Positions 41,690 through 53,649 of a stretch of DNA of 64,000 nt are shown here, in pieces; position 1 is the first letter of the stretch, and each line of letters starts with the position of its first letter. The DNA is from Sabellastarte sp. h YS-2021 (taxonomy: Eukaryota; Annelida; Polychaeta; Sabellida; Sabellidae): NCBI GenBank assembly GCA_964017235.1, contig OZ024929.1:61351603-61415602 (forward strand), in the 5' to 3' direction. The notes under the pieces are model-generated. The model made no database searches. It saw only the letters and a program-made list of their open reading frames with translations, and had not been told where the DNA came from. The translations under genes and the position numbers were made by a program.

Positions 41690-43320
41690 AAGCCTTGGGG
41701 GCTGTACCCAAGACCAACTTGACAAGGTCACCAAAAATCCATCAGCTTATGGACAAGATACAGTCGAGCCAGTTCAAAACTACACAGCCGTTGAGACCTA
41801 TTCTAGGTCTGGTCAAACCAAGCCTTTCGGAGACCATCAGGACCTCCCTCCAACAAGGGGAGTGGGTTACCTCAGTAGATTTCAAGGACGCCTACTTCCA
41901 TATACCTATACAGGAACAATCCAGGAAATACCTGAGATTTCACATCCAAGGTCGGGCATACCAGTTCAAGGCCCTGCCATTGCGGTTTGTCCACAGCACC
42001 CTTGGAGTTCACCGTGATCCTAAAGGAGGTGAAACTGATGGCAATACACAAGGTTTTTAAAAATCGTCCAGTACCTAGACAACTGGTTGGTGAGAGCCAG
42101 ATCCCACCAGGCTTGTCTCCAACATACACAGGAACTAGTAAATTAAGTGTCAGCAACTGGGTTGACTGATGAACTTAGAGAAATCAGAGCTGGAGCCCAA
42201 ACAACACTTCAATTTTGTAGGCTACCAGTTCGACTTCAGGTCTGATCGGTTCCGACTGACTCTGGACCGGTGGCAGAACCTTCAAGAGACTATGTTTAAA
42301 CTGCTATCCCTACCGGCTTGCCCGGTCCGGGAATTCATGTCCTTGATAGGTTACTAACAGCTACAGAAAAGCAAGTTCATCTAGGCCGACTTCATATGAG
42401 ACCCATACAGTGGCATCTCAAAAACAACTGGAGGGTACCAGAATCACTAGAAAAGGTGATCCAAGTCCCCAGGTCCCTGCACCCCCATTTACAATGGTGG
42501 CTGAAGGAAGACGATGTACTTACAGGCCAACCATTACACCCATTAAAGCATGCTCTGCAAATATTTACAGACGCATCAATAGCAGGGTGGGACGCTCACT
42601 TAAACGAGCACACTGCAGGAGGAACCGGGTCCCTTCCGGGAAGCAAGCTGCACATAACTATCTAGAACTTAAAGCAGTCTTTCGGGCTTTAAAAGAGTTC
42701 CAAGACCTTTGCTCAAATAAGATAGTACTTGTAGCAACCGACAACACCACAGTAGTGTCATACATAAACAAGGAAGGAGGCATGAGGTCAGGCCCACTTG
42801 TGCCCTACTATGGAGAATCTTGACCTGGTGTACCAGGAAACAAGTGACTCTAAGCCCGACACATTCCAGGCTGGCTGAATGTGGTAGCGGACAAGCTATC
42901 CAGGCTAGGCCAGACCATCCAAACAGAGTGGTTTCTCCTTCCAGAGGTCTTCCACTCAATCTGCAGCAGGTGGCACCAGCTCAAATAGACTTATTTGCCA
43001 TGAGGTTCAACAACAAGTTGCATCTGTTTTTGTCACCGGTACCGGATCCCCTGGCCACAGCAGTGGATACGCTCAGTCGGCCATGGTAGGATCTGGAAGC
43101 ATACACCTTCCAACCATCAACCATATTGGGCAAAGTGGTGGAGGAGTTGCAGGACTCCCCATGCAAGAGAATCATTCTGATTGCTCCGGGGTGGCCCAAC
43201 ATGCCTTGGTTTTGGGATCTAGTGGCCATGTCCAGTCAAATCCCACTGAGCCTGCCCAATCGGCCCAACCTGTTGACAGCCATTCAATCAGATCCCTCAC
43301 ACAAATCTTAATCTTCATGC
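41690..43320 (+). pseudogene. DIRS-D RT-RNase H-methyltransferase remnant
   Basis: RT from SETIRTSLQQGEWVTSVDF, with DAYFHIP kept; the second motif reads YLDNWLV, losing a catalytic Asp. It is followed by broken GYQFDF and LHMRPIQWHL blocks. RNase H fragments FTDASIAGWDAHL, LELKAVF, ATDNTT and VVADKLSR are in several frames. The MT fragment is IDLFAMRFNNKL..APGWPNMPWFWDL. Multiple indels and stops. Confidence 0.8.
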
Positions 43321-44380
43321 ATGGCTCCTAGAGCCTCAGCAATCGAGGAGCAGGGCTTGTCTGAGGCAGTGGCAGCAAGAATTGAGGCTCCTCAAAGGGG
43401 ATCAATCAGATCAGTCTATGAGGCAAGTTGGCCTTTATACATGTGATGTATCACTCCTCAGGTGGACTTCGGGGGCCCCCCTGTAAAGTCAGTTGCTGAC
43501 TTCCTTATGTACCTGTTCCAGGACAGGAATTTGCAGCCCAGCACCATTGATAGTTACAGGTCAGCCATTACTGATAGACTGGGAAATTCGCCCATCAAGA
43601 TCAGTAAGGATGAAAATCTCGCTCGTCTCCTGGATAGTTTCCACTGAGACAGACCCAAAGGCCGGAAGGGAATCCCCTCCTGGAACCTCTCCCTGGTTTT
43701 TGCACCAGCTGACAAGGGTCATTTTGAACCAATTAAAGAGGCCTCCTTGAAGCATTTGACCTTCAAGACAGTTTTCCTCTTGGCCCTTGGATCGGGCAAG
43801 CGTAGAAGTAAGATACATGCTTGGCAAAACAGAAATATTAGACACCAATCCGACTGGGCAAGGTGTCCCTGTACCCGTCACCCAACTCTCCAAGAATCAG
43901 CTGGCCCAAGAGGGTCCAGACAGTGTGGCCCCAGGGGTATAACAGCCCTGGCCCCCAACCCTGGATAGATCCCTCAAGTCTGACAGGTCCCTCTGTCCAG
44001 TCAGAGCATTGCGCTACTATTTGGACAGGACCTCAGGCGGAATAAGGAGGTGGTTTTTGTCTCCTTTAAGAAAGGTTTTGACATCTCACCTGCCACTATC
44101 TCCTCTTGGATCAAGCAGACTGTGATCCTATGTTATGAGCTCTCTGACGAGGAGGCCCACTCTTTACATCAGGTTAAAGCCCATGATGTCAGGGCCTTTG
44201 ATGCTTCTAAGGTCTTCCGGTCGGAAGTTTCCTTAGATACAGTCTTGTCAGCCTGCCACTGAAGTCACATAATGCCTTCACACAGTTCTATCTGAAGGGC
44301 GGGGCTTGGGCTGATTCAGAGCTTTACCAATTGGGCTCGGTAGTGGCTGCTCAGCAGAACCACAAGTGGCCCTTAGATTG
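43321..44380 (+). pseudogene. DIRS-D tyrosine recombinase remnant
   Basis: Pieces in different frames: LSEAVAARIEAPQR, NLQPSTIDSYRSAI, GSGKRRSKIHAW (Glu to Lys beside the catalytic Arg), HDVRAFDASKVF, and CH*SHNAFTQFYL with the Trp of the HW pair lost in a stop. Clearly inactive. Confidence 0.8.
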
Positions 44381-44514
44381 AGGAGATTTGTATATATGTA
44401 TAAACAGTTCTTCATGTACATAAGAATTAAGTGTGGCGTGCTTCCTTCGGGAGGTTTATTTGCATTCTGGGACTGAAATCATCCCTCTCTTCCCCTACCT
44501 CAGAGGAGGTCTGC

Positions 44515-44530
44515 AAAAGGGGGGGGGGGG
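44515..44530 (+). other. DIRS-D PPT-like polypurine tract
   Basis: AAAA followed by twelve G, downstream of YR and upstream of the ICR, in the position of the DIRS-B tract. Confidence 0.4.
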
Positions 44531-44732
44531 CGACGGCGGTATAGCCCCGGGTAACCAGCTGCTGGCAACCGACCATGGCCTTACAGGGTTTCCTGACCTT
44601 GACGTCAACCCAGGCCTGGGCCTATAGGTCTCCTGACGAAGTCAGCCTAGACCGTAGGTTAAAATTTGCTATTACTTGTGAGTTCACATAAGTCCCTAGT
44701 AACTTACCCGCCAACCAAGCGGTAGTTATTCA

Positions 44733-44827
44733 GCAATTGTCCATTGGATAGGAAGTATTAACGCAATAAAATTGCAAATTTAATAAGTAAATTAAATTTT
44801 TATAAGTTAATACCATATCCAATGGAC
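44733..44827. repeat. DIRS-D internal complementary region
   Basis: 'caattgtccattggatagg' and 'tattaacgcaataaaattgc' (complement of left end) are joined to 'aaatttttataagttaatac' (complement of right end). Confidence 0.85.
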
Positions 44828-44888
44828 ACACAAGACCCTCCCACCGACCCCGCTATCAGCTTACTAGGGGTCTAATAGGTTTAGACAG

Positions 44889-45058
44889 CGAAAAAGATGC
44901 TACAACGTCATGCTGTCTAGACAGGAAGTAAATACCATGCGCCACCTAGCGAATGCACAGTACTGGGACCGGCCAGCCGGTGGAAACACAGGACGTCTTT
45001 TTCTGGCGTTTGGCGGGCCGGTCTGCGCCGACCGGATAAGCAATTGTCCATTGGATAG
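44889..45058. repeat. DIRS-D right inverted terminal repeat
   Basis: Complement of 39284-39453; followed by the right-end-specific AT-rich segment to about 45099. Confidence 0.88.
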
Positions 45059-45099
45059 GGTATTAACTTATAAAAATTTAATTTACTTATTAAATTTGC

Positions 45100-45270
45100 A
45101 AATTTCCTTCTATCTCCTTAACCGTGCGAGATAGAGCAATTTCTTCGAAATTTTCGACTCACAGGGTATCTGAGAAATGTACTCTTGGCATTTTTGAAAA
45201 AGTTTTCCAATCACCAAAAATGGCGGCCATTTTGAATTTTCGAATTTTTACCAAAAAATGACAAAATACA
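45100..45270. repeat. Single S2 monomer between DIRS-D and DIRS-E
   Basis: One complete ~171-bp monomer (aatttccttctatctcc..gacaaaataca). Two DIRS elements therefore sit at the same position of neighbouring monomers. Confidence 0.85.
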
Positions 45271-45440
45271 ATTTTATTACGCTACAATAGCTTACCATGT
45301 GAGACTTAATGCTGTTCTCGGGTTGCCACACCCGGGGCCAACGTCTTAAAAAAAAAGACAGTTCTTGTTAGCCACCGGATATACTGCTAGGTGTCGTCAC
45401 ATGATAACCTCTGACCTCTCACCCTACTTTCTCGTTGGCC

Positions 45441-47140
45441 ACGCGAATTGACAATGCTTTATTTTACAAGGAATATTATTTCATTTTTACAAGGATATAC
45501 TTGTCGTTGGATCTGGAAACTACATCAGTTTCTTTATTTTATTGCATAGAATCACAATTCGATGTCTTTTCATAGTTCAGATAAGTATCTTTACTATATT
45601 TTACAACTGAAGTCCACTTCCGGGTTCACGTAAAACAATGGCGACTCGTTTATGTGGTTTCTAATACAGGATATATATATATGCCTGTCAGTAAAATAAA
45701 ATAAAATATTTAAGCCCTATCTGCTTCATTATTGGACCCCTTTTAGGGTTTAAAAGTGTATAAATGTAACACAAACGAGTCCTGGTCGAGTAAAATCATC
45801 AGAAACAACTTCCGTTTTTATTGTCGAGACAGCAATTTCTTGTAATGCACGTCTCGTGTTGGTAGTTTATATACAGGAATATATGCCTGTTGAAATCAAA
45901 TAACAAGATTTCTTCAACAGTATTGGCCCTTTTAAGGGTTAAAATACCATATAAAGCATGAAACTAACTTGGGGAATCCTGGGGGAAACCCCTGTGATGA
46001 CGTCACGCTAGACCGCGTGTACTGAGAGACGCGGGTTTCTTACACTACGTTTATAAAATAAAATAAAATAAATTGAATAAAATACAATAAATTAAATATT
46101 TTATCCCTCCTTTCCTGTATTATTGACCATTTATAATGTTAATTCTTAAATAAACAGGAATAGAATCCTTCATCTAATCGTCTAGACATTACGTGTTTCT
46201 TCAAACTAAGGTAACCTTGGTTTCCCATTATTTTAATTCATCCAGCTTTATAATATAAGAAATATTGTACTTGCCTTTTAGATTCTATGTTATTTAATAA
46301 AATTCTGTGTAATTTCTGCTTTCCTTATCTCACAACTAGCCCTACCTGCAGTGAGGCGGGTGGGGCAGGTGACCTTGTGTCACTGTCGATTTACTTACGT
46401 AAATCCAGTTGTGTAGTTCCTTCAAAGAAGGAAAGGCAAAGCTTACATGGAAGCTTGCTTTAAGGAAAGCTTACATAGAAATTATAATATCCAACTTCTT
46501 TCTCCAGGGTGGATCAGATCCCTGCTTAAATCTGAAGCCAGATAACATTTTAGTTCATCCGAGATTTACTAAGCCAACAGGAAGTTGGGCTGTTATTTTC
46601 CCCTAAACTGGAACAACCTTGTTTTGAACACAAGTTTTCAAACCTGTATCTCCCTCCTTGGGTAAGCCCCTCCTCCCTTCTGGTCAGCTAGAGTTGAGCT
46701 TTAGGCTGCTCTCCACTAGGTTCTTCTCAATACAACCTGGTTATGGATATATGTTAAGACAGTAGCAAGGCTACTACCAGACAGGTCAAACTCAATTTCA
46801 TGGTGCATATAAGTAGTCAGAAGGGGTATGGTGAATTCAGGTGAGATACTGGATCTTTAGATCTTAAAGTTTCCATTCACACTACTTTAGGAGGGACAGG
46901 AGTCCCTCATCAAGGCACCTGTAATGACACTTAGGGTTTCGGCCCTATTAATCAACCCTTTCCAATTCCCCACATCTAGAGGCTCCTACAGGAACCACCC
47001 CAATGGGGGTCATTCCATCCCTAGCAGTATCCATCGTTTTCCCCAGGTAGGGGGAAATCGAGTAGCCGAGGCTCCAAGGTCTTTTCGACCCACTCCAGGG
47101 GACGAGGGCATAAAAACCCTTCCCCCCCCCCCCCCAATGA
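45441..47140 (+). pseudogene. DIRS-E gag remnant
   Basis: Only fragments align to the DIRS-B gag. 46310-46385 matches the Cys-rich N-terminal coding ('ctacctgcagtgaggcgg', 'gtgaccttgtgtcac'). 46910-47135 matches the RG-rich C-terminal coding ('gaggctcctacaggaa', 'cccccaatgactcct'). The gag stop with following C is kept. 45440-46300 has no recognisable coding and includes (TAAAA)n-like runs near 46045-46100. Confidence 0.6.
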
Positions 47141-49115
47141 CTCCTCCAGCCTCACTCAGTCCACCAGTAGGAGTTCTCCGTTCTTTCAGATAAGACTGGC
47201 AAACAAATCCTGTCATTCTTTTCAATCCAAGTCCAGTCAGACTCCTGACCCGGTCAGAATACAAGGCCCTTCAAAGACCAAGTCCTGGCCTCTGTATCCA
47301 GTCTCTTCTGTCAAAGAACGCAATAGAAAGGGTGGAAAATGTAAAATCTCTCGGGTTTTACAGTCGCCTGTTCCTAGTACCAAGCCTCACCTAAGGTGGA
47401 GGCCAGTCATAGACCTAAACAGGCTCAACACTTTGCTACACGTAGAAAAGTTCAAAATGAAAACTCCAGAGTCCATCAGGACCTCCCTGATTCCAGGGGA
47501 GTGGGTATCGTCGATAGATCTGTCGGACACTTCCCTCCACATCCCCATCCATCCAAACTGAAGGAAATACCTAAGGTTTTGCTACAAGTCACAGGTGTTC
47601 CAATTCACCTCCCTCCCATTCGGACTAGCCACAGCCCCCCAGGTCTTTACAATGATCGTAAAGGAAGTGAAACTAATGGCCCTCTCAAGAGGACTCAGAA
47701 TTCACCAATACCTGGACGACTGGCTGATCAGGTCCCAGTCTCAGGAGGAAGCCCAAGTGAACACACAGGCAGTGGTAGACCTAACTCAGTCCTTGGGGTG
47801 GATAATAAATCAGGAAAAATCAGAACTGAAACCTACTCAGGTGTTTTTTGTTCATGGGCTACGAATACCACCTAGATTCAGCCCTTGTAAACCCACTCAA
47901 GAGAGATGGCTCAAACTTCAGGATTTGATCCTACGACTCAAGTCAAAACGTGTTTTGACTGCAAGATGTTTGATGTCTCTAATTGGGTTGCTAGCCTCAA
48001 CGGAGAAAATGGCCCCGGAGGGACGCCTTCACATGAGGCCCTTTCAGTTTCATCTCAAGGAGCACTGGAGATATCCTCAGTCGCTGGACAACCTCCTTCC
48101 TTGGACAGAAGCCATTGCAGCCCACCTAGATTGGTGGCAAAATCCCTCAAACGTGATGAAAGGTGCAGACCTTCATCCCAAAGACCACAGTATCCAACTC
48201 TTTACTGACGCCTCAAACGAAGGTTGGGGCGCTCACTTAGACCAAAATTCCACAAAGGGTCTGTGGTCAGATCGGGGAAAAAATAAATGTCCTAGATCTC
48301 CCTGGCCCTTCGAGACTTCAAGGACCAGTGCCAGAATCAAACAGTGTTAGTTGCGACGGACAACTCAACAGTGGTAGCCTACATCAACAAAGAAGGAGGA
48401 ACACACTCAGCAGAGATGTGCGCTCTCCTGTGGAAGATCATGACCTGGGGCCATCACTACCTCATAACATTGAAAGCTAGGCACGTTCTAGGGTGCCTGA
48501 ATGTGATGGCCGACCTACTGTCCAGGTCCAACCAAGTGCAGTCAACAGAATGGTCTCTGCACCCACAGGTGTTCAAACAGATCTGCCAGAAGTGGTTCAC
48601 ACCTCATGTAGACTTATTTGCCACTCACCTGAACCACAAGCTCCCACTGTACGTGTCTCCTATCCCAGACCCAAGGGCCTGGGACATAGATGCTCTAAAC
48701 ATAAACTGGACCAACCTCACGGCCTATGCGTTCCCTCCTACGGCTCCTTCACAAGGTGATCCAAAAGATCAGGCAATGTTATTGCCTCATGATAATAGCC
48801 CCAGGCTGGCCAGGGATGCCCTGGTTTTGGGACCTAGTGCAGCTCTCAACAGAGATCCCACTACAACTCCCAGTGTCAACGACCCTACTCAAACAGTCCC
48901 ACAGGTATGTGTTCCACAACAACCCCCAGCACCTGAACCTCCATGCCTGGTGTCTAGGCGCGGACAACTCCAAGAACAAGGCTTCTCTGTGGAGGTGGCA
49001 GAGAGAATTGCTGCGCCTCAGCGGTCATCAACAAGGACCATCTACAAGTCAAAGTGGGCCCTATTTGAAAAATGGTGCAGAGAAAATTCGGTGGATTTCT
49101 CCACTCCATCTGTGA
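47141..49115 (+). pseudogene. DIRS-E RT-RNase H-methyltransferase, broken
   Basis: The RT N-terminal part has indels near 47160-47590; from 47595 the RT is readable with QYLDDWLIR intact. A compensated double frameshift (47843-47890) changes a short segment after TQVF. RNase H keeps FTDASNEGWG, but a deletion near 48282-48295 removes the LELKAV block with a catalytic Glu. ATDNST and MADLLSR follow in another frame. A 2-base deletion near 48745 then fuses the MT frame to the YR frame. Confidence 0.8.
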
Positions 49116-50112
49116 AACAATCTTGGATTTTTTCATGTACCTGTACCAAGACCTAAACAGGCGCCCCTCGACCTTTGATGGTTACAGGACTGCAATCGTT
49201 GACACTTTGGGCCCAATGGCCCAACATGTTGCACACAATGCAGACCTTCATAGGTTACTCTCCAGTTTTCACAGGGATCGTCCCAAAAGTTCCAGAAATT
49301 TACCCAAGTGGAACCTTTCTGTTGTCCTCAACGAGCTCACAAAAGCACCATTTGAGCCCATGAAAGCCACAGACCTCAAACATCTTACTCTAAAAACTGC
49401 TTTCTTGCTAGCTTTGGCCTCCGGCAAGCGCCGCAGCGAAATCCATGCCTGGGTCGCAAACAAAGTATCTAATCTAGGCCAATGGGAAAAGGTTGCCTTG
49501 TTCCCTTCTTCTGATTTCATAGCCAAAAACCAACTAGCAAGAGAAGGTTCTCAAAGTGTATCTCCGGTGACTATTCCTGCTTTGACTACCATTGTAGATA
49601 GACAATTTAAGGAAGACAGGACCCTGTGTCCGGTACGGGCCCTGAGGTATTATCTGGACCGAACAAAAGACCTGAGAGGGTCTCGTTCCCTCCTTTTTAT
49701 CTCCTTCAAGAAAGGACATACCTCAGGCATCAGACCCGCTACTCTCTCTTCCTGGTTGAAACAAACCATCCTACTTTGTTACAAACAAGCAGACCAACAA
49801 TCCTTGGACTTGTTCCAAGTTAAAACTCATGACATCCGGGCCTTCACGGCCTCTAAGGCCTTTTACGGTGGGGTATTGGTGGACCAAATCATGCAAGCCT
49901 GTCACTGGAAAGCTCACAACACATTTACAAATTTTTACCTAAAAGACCTTACTTGGTCGGACACCGACAACAATATGTATCTGGGACCCGTAGTGGTGGC
50001 ACAACAAGTCCTAGATCCTTCCCCTCAGACCAGTTGTCCTCGGAAAGAAAAAAGGGGGGGGGGGGGCACATCCGCTACAACCAAGTCTTCAGGAGTCTCT
50101 CCCAGGATCTAG
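48960..50112 (+). pseudogene. DIRS-E tyrosine recombinase, N-terminal frameshift
   Basis: The N-terminal part (FSVEVAERIAAPQR) ends in a frameshift near 49122, where DIRS-B has three extra bases in a slightly different context. The remaining YR is open to 50112, with GKRRSEIHAW, HDIRAFTASKAF and ACHWKAHNTFTNFYL intact. Confidence 0.8.
50042..50066 (+). other. DIRS-E PPT-like polypurine tract
   Basis: GGAAAGAAAAAA followed by thirteen G, in the last YR codons, as in DIRS-B (ten G). Confidence 0.45.
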
Positions 50113-50532
50113 GTATTCCTTTACCTTCAAGATGTTATGGGTAAGGTCATTTTTGTTTTTCAGTTATCAAGTAATTTCTATTAAGGACTTATTTAGTTGT
50201 CATTAATCTCATATTCAGGTTGCAAAAATTTATGAGATGTCCAACCATGGGTTGGTCAGTCACTAGTGAAGGGCCCTCAGGGACCCTTAGACCTCGAAGT
50301 GAGCACTGCTGCACTTCCGTCCTACAATCAAACATCTAGACAGTTTCAGCACTGTCTCTCATTTTATTTAGGTTTTTGGCTCGTTACAGGCCCGGTCTTC
50401 GGGATCGGGGCACTGTAAATGGGACTCCGACTGGTATTTCTGGCACTATTCTATACATATTAATTCAAAATCTTAGAAAAAATGACATATCTTCCAGTCT
50501 CAGCTGTAATCCCGCCACCGGGCGGTTGAATT

Positions 50533-50634
50533 CAGCATTAAGTCCCACATGGTAAGCTATTGTAGCGTAATAAAATTGAAAATTTTAATTACTTAAATGT
50601 AGCTTTTATAAGCTACAAGCTTACCATGTGGGAC
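50533..50634. repeat. DIRS-E internal complementary region, truncated
   Basis: Same as the DIRS-B ICR up to 'accatgtgggac', then unrelated sequence. Confidence 0.85.
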
Positions 50635-52594
50635 AGCGTGCGAAATTCGCGGTGGCCCCGGGCCCCCCTTTTTAGTTAAGGCCACCACAACTTGACTTTA
50701 TTGGGCCCCAATGGGCCACCACATTGACTACAACATGCCTCCTGTGGTAATACAATCCAGTGTGCCGTCATTTTTTTTACTGGTTTTCTTTCCCCGTGGC
50801 TGAGCCTTTAATTATGCATTGTGTTTTGCATATTACAGATTGAGTTCACCCTTAAGGGGCTATCATTGTTTACAATCAGAGAATTTTACCTAACTGCAAT
50901 CCACACATGACAAACATTAAAACCAGCCATTCACGCAGCCAACCACACAAAACCAACACTGGATTTCTTGGAAATCTCCTCACACATCAAGTAGTACAAG
51001 TGTAAATGTAAGGTTTAAGTCTATTTCTATCTGTCTATCTGCCCACAACTCACACAGGTGTGTGTATGGGTGTATCTCTTCTCAGTTGAGATATGCATGT
51101 GGTAGAATTTATTGATTTTTACCAAGTCACTGGTTACTGAGGGGAGGGGGAGTCATATTTGTGTGTACTATAGGTGTACTTTGTAGCAGAAAGCTCTTGT
51201 AAAGTATTCTTGATTTACAGTATTTATTTCCTGCATGAAATAAACTGGCGTACCCCTTATCTCCGGCCTAATGTAAAAACTTTGGAATCACTTTTTATTT
51301 TGTCTAGAAAATGGACACACAGAAACCGTCAACCAAGCATGAACAAAAAATCAATAGAATTTACTGGCCTTCTCCTCATGATACACAACTGTCACTTGGG
51401 AAAAATCAATACTTTCTGTGCTTTGAATTCACGACTTTGACAGTGCATGTTTTTTTTTTCTCTCACCTCATGTAGTGACATAATATTTAGGGTTTTTATA
51501 TATACTGTTTTCTTTTTCCTTCTTTTTCTTGATATTCTCAAAGTTATAGTTCTCAATGCTCCACCTTAAGATATACATAAGTTACCAAGTATAGAGATGA
51601 ATATTACAATTAAAGTTAAGACACAACATTTGCAGAAAAAGTCAAAGGTTAATCAAAGATATGTATTTTAATATATTATAGTAATTTTCTCATATTACTA
51701 CGCCTTAGTTACAGATAAAACGTGCAAGATGAGCGAGAAAAAGAAAGGAGAAGCCCATCTATCGTGACAGATAATTATTACTAAACTGTTCTACATGAGG
51801 ACATAATGTAATACACAATGCTGAAAAAAAAACAAGGAGATTAATTTGGAAGATTTACTTTTTGTCAATAAAAGTATTTTTGAATTTTAATGAAATGTAA
51901 AGTTAGACAGTTAAAAAATTAAGAATCCTATAATATAATTTTTTTTCTTTATTTTCCATTATTGTAACCAAATACCTAAATTTAATAAAAATCTAAATCA
52001 TTCAAAATTTTAGTGACACATTTTTCTTTGTAGTAGTGTGTGGAAAAGTGGGGTTTGTTTTTCTTTTATACATGTTTTATGCCATGGAAGGAAGGCATGT
52101 GGTATATTTAAGGTGACCAAACATGGATCACATTTATCGTGCAAATGACTTTGGTATTTGTTGTTCATATATTTGTATGAAGAGGTAAAATAACAACAAC
52201 AATTTATTTTAATTTTTATTTTCATTTTAAAGATATATAGTATAAAACCAAATGTCTACCTGTAGATATTTTGTGACACTAAGACTCCTAAATTTACACC
52301 CCTACAGGCCATAATGACAGAAAAACATTATTTCTTTGAAATGCTTCACTTAAACAGAAACTTCAGAAAGCTATTTCCTGACTTTAAAGTAATTATAAAA
52401 CTTGCAAAATGTTTTGTGTAATCGTGTTCCCACACTTTGTTCTTCACTTCATTAATATTTATATAACTGAAAGAAAGCTGAATTAATAAGAAATAGTTCA
52501 ACATTAAACAGGATAGCCTTAACTTGGGGTATTTAATTGTCAATGTGAAAGTGTTAATTTGGCGGGTTTTGGCCTTTTTACTGAGGCTGTTGCT
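50635..52594. other. AT-rich non-coding region, unidentified element at left edge
   Basis: Starts 'agcgtgcgaaattcgcggtg' followed by 'gccccgggccccccttttt', which looks like a transposon end with the small palindrome GCGAAATTCGC. No matching second end was found. The rest is AT-rich, low in ORFs and less repetitive than the surroundings; no gene recognised. Confidence 0.4.
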
Positions 52595-53110
52595 GACCCA
52601 CAGGGTATTTAGAGCAATGTATTCTTGGCAATTTTCAAAAAAAAAATTTCTCCCCAAAAACGGTGGCCATTTTGTTTTTTCGAATTTTTGCCAAAATGGA
52701 AAAAACACAAATTTGCTTCTATCTCCTTAACCGTGTGAGATAGAGCGATTTTGTCAAAATTTTCGACTCACAGGGTATCTCAGCAGTGTACTCTTGGCAA
52801 TTTTCAAAAAATTTCCTCTTCCCACATATGACGGCCATTTTGAATTTTCGAATTTTTGTCAAAATGGAAAAAACACAAATTTGCTTCTATCTCCTTAACC
52901 GTGCGAGATAGAACGATTTCGTCGAAATTTTCGACCCACAGGGTATCTAAGGAATGTACTCTTGGCAATTTTCAAAAAATTTTCCTCTTCCCAAAAATGG
53001 TGGCCATTTTGAATTTTCAAATTTTTGCCAAAAATTGAAAAACACAAATTTGCTTCTATACCCTTAACCATGCAAGATAGAGCGATTTCATCGAAATTTT
53101 CGACCCAACC
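52595..53110. repeat. S2 satellite array
   Basis: Three monomers with 'tctatctccttaaccgtg', 'gtactcttggcaattttc' and 'cgaatttttgcc'. The end at ..gacccaa is abrupt. Confidence 0.8.
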
Positions 53111-53269
53111 AATGCAAAAAGGCATGAAGCTGAAATAATTTACATGTATACTATAAATATTTAGGCATCATTGATATATTTTACAAATGAAACAGGGTCT
53201 TGTAAGACTACTGTACAATTTTTGTAAAAGGTTCATGGGGTGGACATTACACATCATAATGTGTGTTCT

Positions 53270-53523
53270 TCTATGCTATCCCGGGGCCACGGTGGCAGAG
53301 TGGTAACACTCTCGCCTCCCACCTCTGCGGCCGGGGATCGATCCCCGTCATGGCCGTAAGTGGGAAAGCTGGTAGTTGTTTGCCGTTGGTCGGCAGTTTA
53401 CAGTACACAACCCTAGCGAACTCTATGTACTGGTTTCCTCTGCCCTTCCAACTACCCGTCGTGATATGACCTGTACAGTGTTGAAAGCGTCGTAAAACCC
53501 CAAATAAACAATCTATGCTATCC
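53270..53523 (+). mobile_element. Full-length tRNA-derived SINE with 12-bp target duplication
   Basis: The head is tRNA-like, with A box 'ggtggcagagtggtaac' and B box 'ggggatcgatcccc'. The body contains 'ccctagcgaactctatgtac' and the tail 'cgtaaaaccccaaataaaca'. Flanking repeats tctatgctatcc lie at 53270-53281 and 53512-53523. The head is too degenerate and lacks a normal context for a functional tRNA gene. Confidence 0.88.
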
Positions 53524-53649
53524 TGTTTCTATTCATATGTCGCAACTACTATCAACAGGGCGCCCTATTTATAGTTTTTTCTTATTTTGGTGTTTTTGAG
53601 TTTTCCTCGGTACAGGTCTTTGTCATCTAACGTTTTATTGCGTTTCAAG

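Larger units (their letters stand above)
39262..45099 (+). mobile_element. DIRS-D: coding-dead DIRS with near-perfect termini
   Basis: ITRs 39284-39453 and 44889-45058 differ at about one of 170 positions, and the ICR is at 44733-44827. Yet no gag ORF is recognisable, RT lacks its N-terminal part, and RT, RNase H, MT and YR are split by many stops and frameshifts. Joining the outer flanks (..aaaacaca + aatttccttc..) restores an S2 monomer exactly, so there was no target duplication or deletion. Confidence 0.85.
45271..50634 (+). mobile_element. DIRS-E: DIRS-B subfamily member lacking its right end
   Basis: Left end 45271-45440 matches the DIRS-B left ITR with scattered changes. The gag is largely eroded, RT-RH-MT is broken, the YR C-terminal half is complete, and the ICR is at 50533-50634. 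The sequence stops matching DIRS-B inside the ICR and switches to unrelated DNA (agcgtgcgaaattcgcg), so the right ITR is lost. Confidence 0.85.

Noticed and set aside
51174..51440. 88-codon frame in the AT-rich region
   Set aside because: Low complexity and no recognisable domain; the first codon and context give no support for a gene.
53281..53355. tRNA gene
   Set aside because: A and B boxes are present, but the sequence continues into a SINE body and tail inside target duplications, and the stems do not pair well.
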